This document shows positions 8,268 to 9,723 of a stretch of 9,723 nt of DNA, one piece after another. The position numbers and the translations under genes are program-made. This DNA is from an uncultured Candidatus Planktophila sp. (lineage in GTDB: Bacteria; Actinomycetota; Actinomycetes; Nanopelagicales; Nanopelagicaceae). The stretch covers positions 1-9,723 of the forward strand of contig CALEZA010000047.1 in the NCBI GenBank assembly GCA_937927965.1, written 5' to 3'. The notes under the pieces are model-generated. The model did no database searches, was not told the DNA's origin, and worked only from the letters and a program-made list of their open reading frames with translations. Each line of letters begins with the position of its first letter. Position 1 is the stretch's first letter.

Positions 8268-8425
8268 TTCTTATCCTTATCGGTGGGATCTATTCCTTTA
8301 TCGAGAGCATTCCATGGTGAGAGTTCACGTTCATGGCGCTCATAGCGCTGTGATAGGCGCATTCTTCGTGAGATGGAAATAGCAATCACCGCTATCACCA
8401 CAATAAAGAAGTTAACTTTCCACAT
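8264..8425 (-). CDS. Small membrane protein of the trp operon, 53 residues, unknown function
   Basis: The ORF encodes 53 residues. It begins MWKVNFFIVVIAVIAISISR, a single hydrophobic segment (about 5-19) followed by an arginine-rich stretch RRMRLSQRYERHERE (20-34), then a soluble tail with SPWNALDKGIDPTD (36-49) and a lysine-rich end. The positive charges predict the N terminus outside and the tail in the cytoplasm. The ATG overlaps the trpE stop by one base (TGATG), GAGGG lies 7 nt before it, and its TGA overlaps the GTG of trpC. That fit at both ends is strong evidence that it is translated. In mycobacteria and related Actinobacteria a larger 'Trp biosynthesis-associated' membrane protein (Rv1610 type) sits between trpE and trpC; this could be a reduced counterpart or an unrelated small protein. 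No catalytic motif is visible and no function is assigned. Confidence 0.82.
   Translation of the reverse strand: MWKVNFFIVVIAVIAISISRRMRLSQRYERHERELSPWNALDKGIDPTDKDKK
8274..8278 (-). promoter_or_regulatory. Ribosome binding site of trpC inside the small ORF
   Basis: AAGGA lies 6 nt before the GTG start of trpC and inside the last codons of the 53-residue ORF. This supports the GTG start and coupling of the two reading frames. Confidence 0.65.
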
Positions 8426-9723
8426 CAGCGGGCCCTCATTCCGTTAGCTGTCTTTACTGCAGTCAATACTGCTGCCGCCTTGTTTAATGTCTCTTGATTC
8501 TCAGATTCTGGATCTGAATCCGCTACTACTCCTGCACCAGCCTGAACATAGGCTTTACCTTGCGATATTAGTGCTGTACGAATTGCGATGCAGGTATCGA
8601 TATTGCCCGTGAAATCGAAATATCCAATTGCACCGCCATAGAGTCCTCTGCGAGTTGGCTCGAGCCTTTCAATAATCTCCATCGCACGAGGCTTTGGGGC
8701 TCCGGAAAGTGTTCCGGCGGGAAAGACTGAGAAAAGCGCATCAATTGGTGCAGCGCTCTCAGCCAACTCCCCCACGACAGTTGAAACGATATGCATCACA
8801 TGCGAGTAACGCTCGATATGCATGAAATCAATTACTTCAACAGAACCTGGTGTACAAACTCGACCCACATCATTGCGGCCTAAATCAACCAACATTAAGT
8901 GCTCAGCGCGTTCCTTAGGATCTGCCAGTAGTTCTTCACCGAGACGAACATCTTCTTCAAGCGACGATGAGCGCTTACGTGTGCCAGCGATTGGATGCAC
9001 CATTACTTCGCGGCCAGTCACCTTCACGAGCGCTTCAGGACTAGAACCGACTACTTCAAAACCACTTTCGAAGCGGAACAGGTACATGTAGGGACTTGGA
9101 TTATTCAGTCGCAGCATGCGGTACACATCGAGAGCATCAGCGGTACATGGCATGGAAAATCTTTGCGATAAGACAATCTGAAAAGCTTCACCTGCGCGAA
9201 TCTCTTCTTTAGCTATCTCAACCTTGGACATAAATTCATCGGCTGTCATATTGCGAGAGAACTCAGGCGCTTTCTTCGAAGGAATAGCGGTGACATCTCC
9301 AGCAAGGGGTGCAAGCAACTCTGCTTGCATGCGATCAAGGCGAGAGACTGCATCGGCATATGACTCATCGATGCGCTCGTCAGAACCATCCCAATTAATC
9401 GCGTTGGCGATCAGAGTGATTGTTCCTTCGGCGTGATCCATAACCGCTAAATCGCTAGTCAACATAAAGGCAATTTCAGGAAGAGCAATATCTTTTTGGG
9501 CAAGCTCAGGCAGCCGCTCCAAACTGCGGACGCAGTCGTAACCCATATATCCAACTAAGCCGCCAGTCAGAGTAGGAAGGCCGGCAATCTTTGGAGATTT
9601 CAAATGTGAGACTGATTTACGTAGCGCATCGAGTGGGCTCATGTTGACGGGGACTCCTGCTGGTGGTCTACCTAACCAGAACGCTGCTCCATCTTTTTCA
9701 GTCAAAGTGGTCTGGCTATGCGC
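8425..9723 (-). CDS. trpE: Anthranilate synthase component I, 5'-truncated by the window edge
   Basis: TrpE, with the glutamine amidotransferase TrpG, converts chorismate to anthranilate, the first committed step of tryptophan synthesis. The frame is open to the window edge and reads AHSQTTLTEKDGAAFWLG, so 432 C-terminal residues are present and roughly 70-80 N-terminal residues are missing, including the region that holds the tryptophan feedback site. The chorismate-binding domain is complete: EEIRAGEAFQIVLSQRF (visible residues 173-189), VHPIAGTRKR (242-251), AEHLMLVDLGRNDVGRV (273-289), FPAGTLSGAPKPRAMEIIE (334-352) and GLYGGAIGYFDFTGN (360-374), then QAGAGVVADSDPESE near the end. Alanine in PIAGT, where aminodeoxychorismate synthase PabB typically has lysine, supports TrpE, as does the trp context. 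A TTG at 9703-9705 could be taken as a start but lies inside conserved coding sequence. The stop overlaps the next ATG by one base. Confidence 0.96.
   Translation of the reverse strand, partial: AHSQTTLTEKDGAAFWLGRPPAGVPVNMSPLDALRKSVSHLKSPKIAGLPTLTGGLVGYMGYDCVRSLERLPELAQKDIALPEIAFMLTSDLAVMDHAEGTITLIANAINWDGSDERIDESYADAVSRLDRMQAELLAPLAGDVTAIPSKKAPEFSRNMTADEFMSKVEIAKEEIRAGEAFQIVLSQRFSMPCTADALDVYRMLRLNNPSPYMYLFRFESGFEVVGSSPEALVKVTGREVMVHPIAGTRKRSSSLEEDVRLGEELLADPKERAEHLMLVDLGRNDVGRVCTPGSVEVIDFMHIERYSHVMHIVSTVVGELAESAAPIDALFSVFPAGTLSGAPKPRAMEIIERLEPTRRGLYGGAIGYFDFTGNIDTCIAIRTALISQGKAYVQAGAGVVADSDPESENQETLNKAAAVLTAVKTANGMRAR
8433..8437 (-). promoter_or_regulatory. Ribosome binding site of the 53-residue ORF, inside the end of trpE
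   Basis: GAGGG on the minus strand, in the last codons of trpE, lies 7 nt before the ATG at 8425. It supports real translation of the small ORF from the TGATG junction. Confidence 0.65.

Noticed and set aside
9703..9705. TTG codon as the start of trpE
   Set aside because: The frame stays open to the window edge and the residues before it (AHSQTT) fit the conserved TrpE region ahead of TLTEKDG. A start here would also leave the enzyme about 75 residues short.

Overview
The window is a 9.7 kb piece of a bacterial chromosome in which every supportable gene lies on the minus strand. It reads, in transcription order from right to left: trpE (5' end cut off), a 53-residue membrane ORF, trpC, trpB, trpA, a membrane-anchored DsbA-like thiol oxidoreductase, lgt, a VIT1/CCC1-family metal transporter, and gltB (3' end cut off). 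Protein content and the order trpE - small membrane ORF - trpC - trpB - trpA - lgt - gltB point to an actinobacterium. The moderate GC content (mid-40s per cent by eye), tight packing and very short intergenic gaps would suit a streamlined freshwater lineage such as the acI group (Nanopelagicales). That taxonomic placement is an inference from gene order and composition, not from a marker gene.

Right part (about 5487-9723): a tryptophan block. TrpE makes anthranilate from chorismate, TrpC closes the indole ring to give indole-3-glycerol phosphate, and TrpA and TrpB split it and condense indole with serine. trpE, the small ORF and trpC are joined by a one-base stop/start overlap (TGATG) and a four-base overlap (GTGA), so they are probably translationally coupled. 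trpD, trpG and trpF are not in the window. In Actinobacteria the TrpF step is usually done by PriA, so only trpD and trpG need a home elsewhere.

Middle part (3194-5435): envelope genes. A DsbA-like protein directly abuts lgt (TAA then ATG), and a three-to-five-helix VIT-family Fe2+/Mn2+ transporter follows 10 nt later. Left part (1-3105): the N-terminal two thirds of the large subunit of glutamate synthase, with its processed N-terminal cysteine.

The first 20 bases are not biological: they match the 3' end of the Illumina TruSeq read-1 adapter exactly, so real sequence starts at base 21 and the gltB frame running through them is artificial. No stretch over 300 bases lacks a gene; the longest gap (3106-3193) is 88 bases. 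No RNA gene, mobile element, CRISPR array or convincing terminator was seen. Most of the window is ordinary housekeeping sequence; the 53-residue trp-operon ORF is the only poorly described element.
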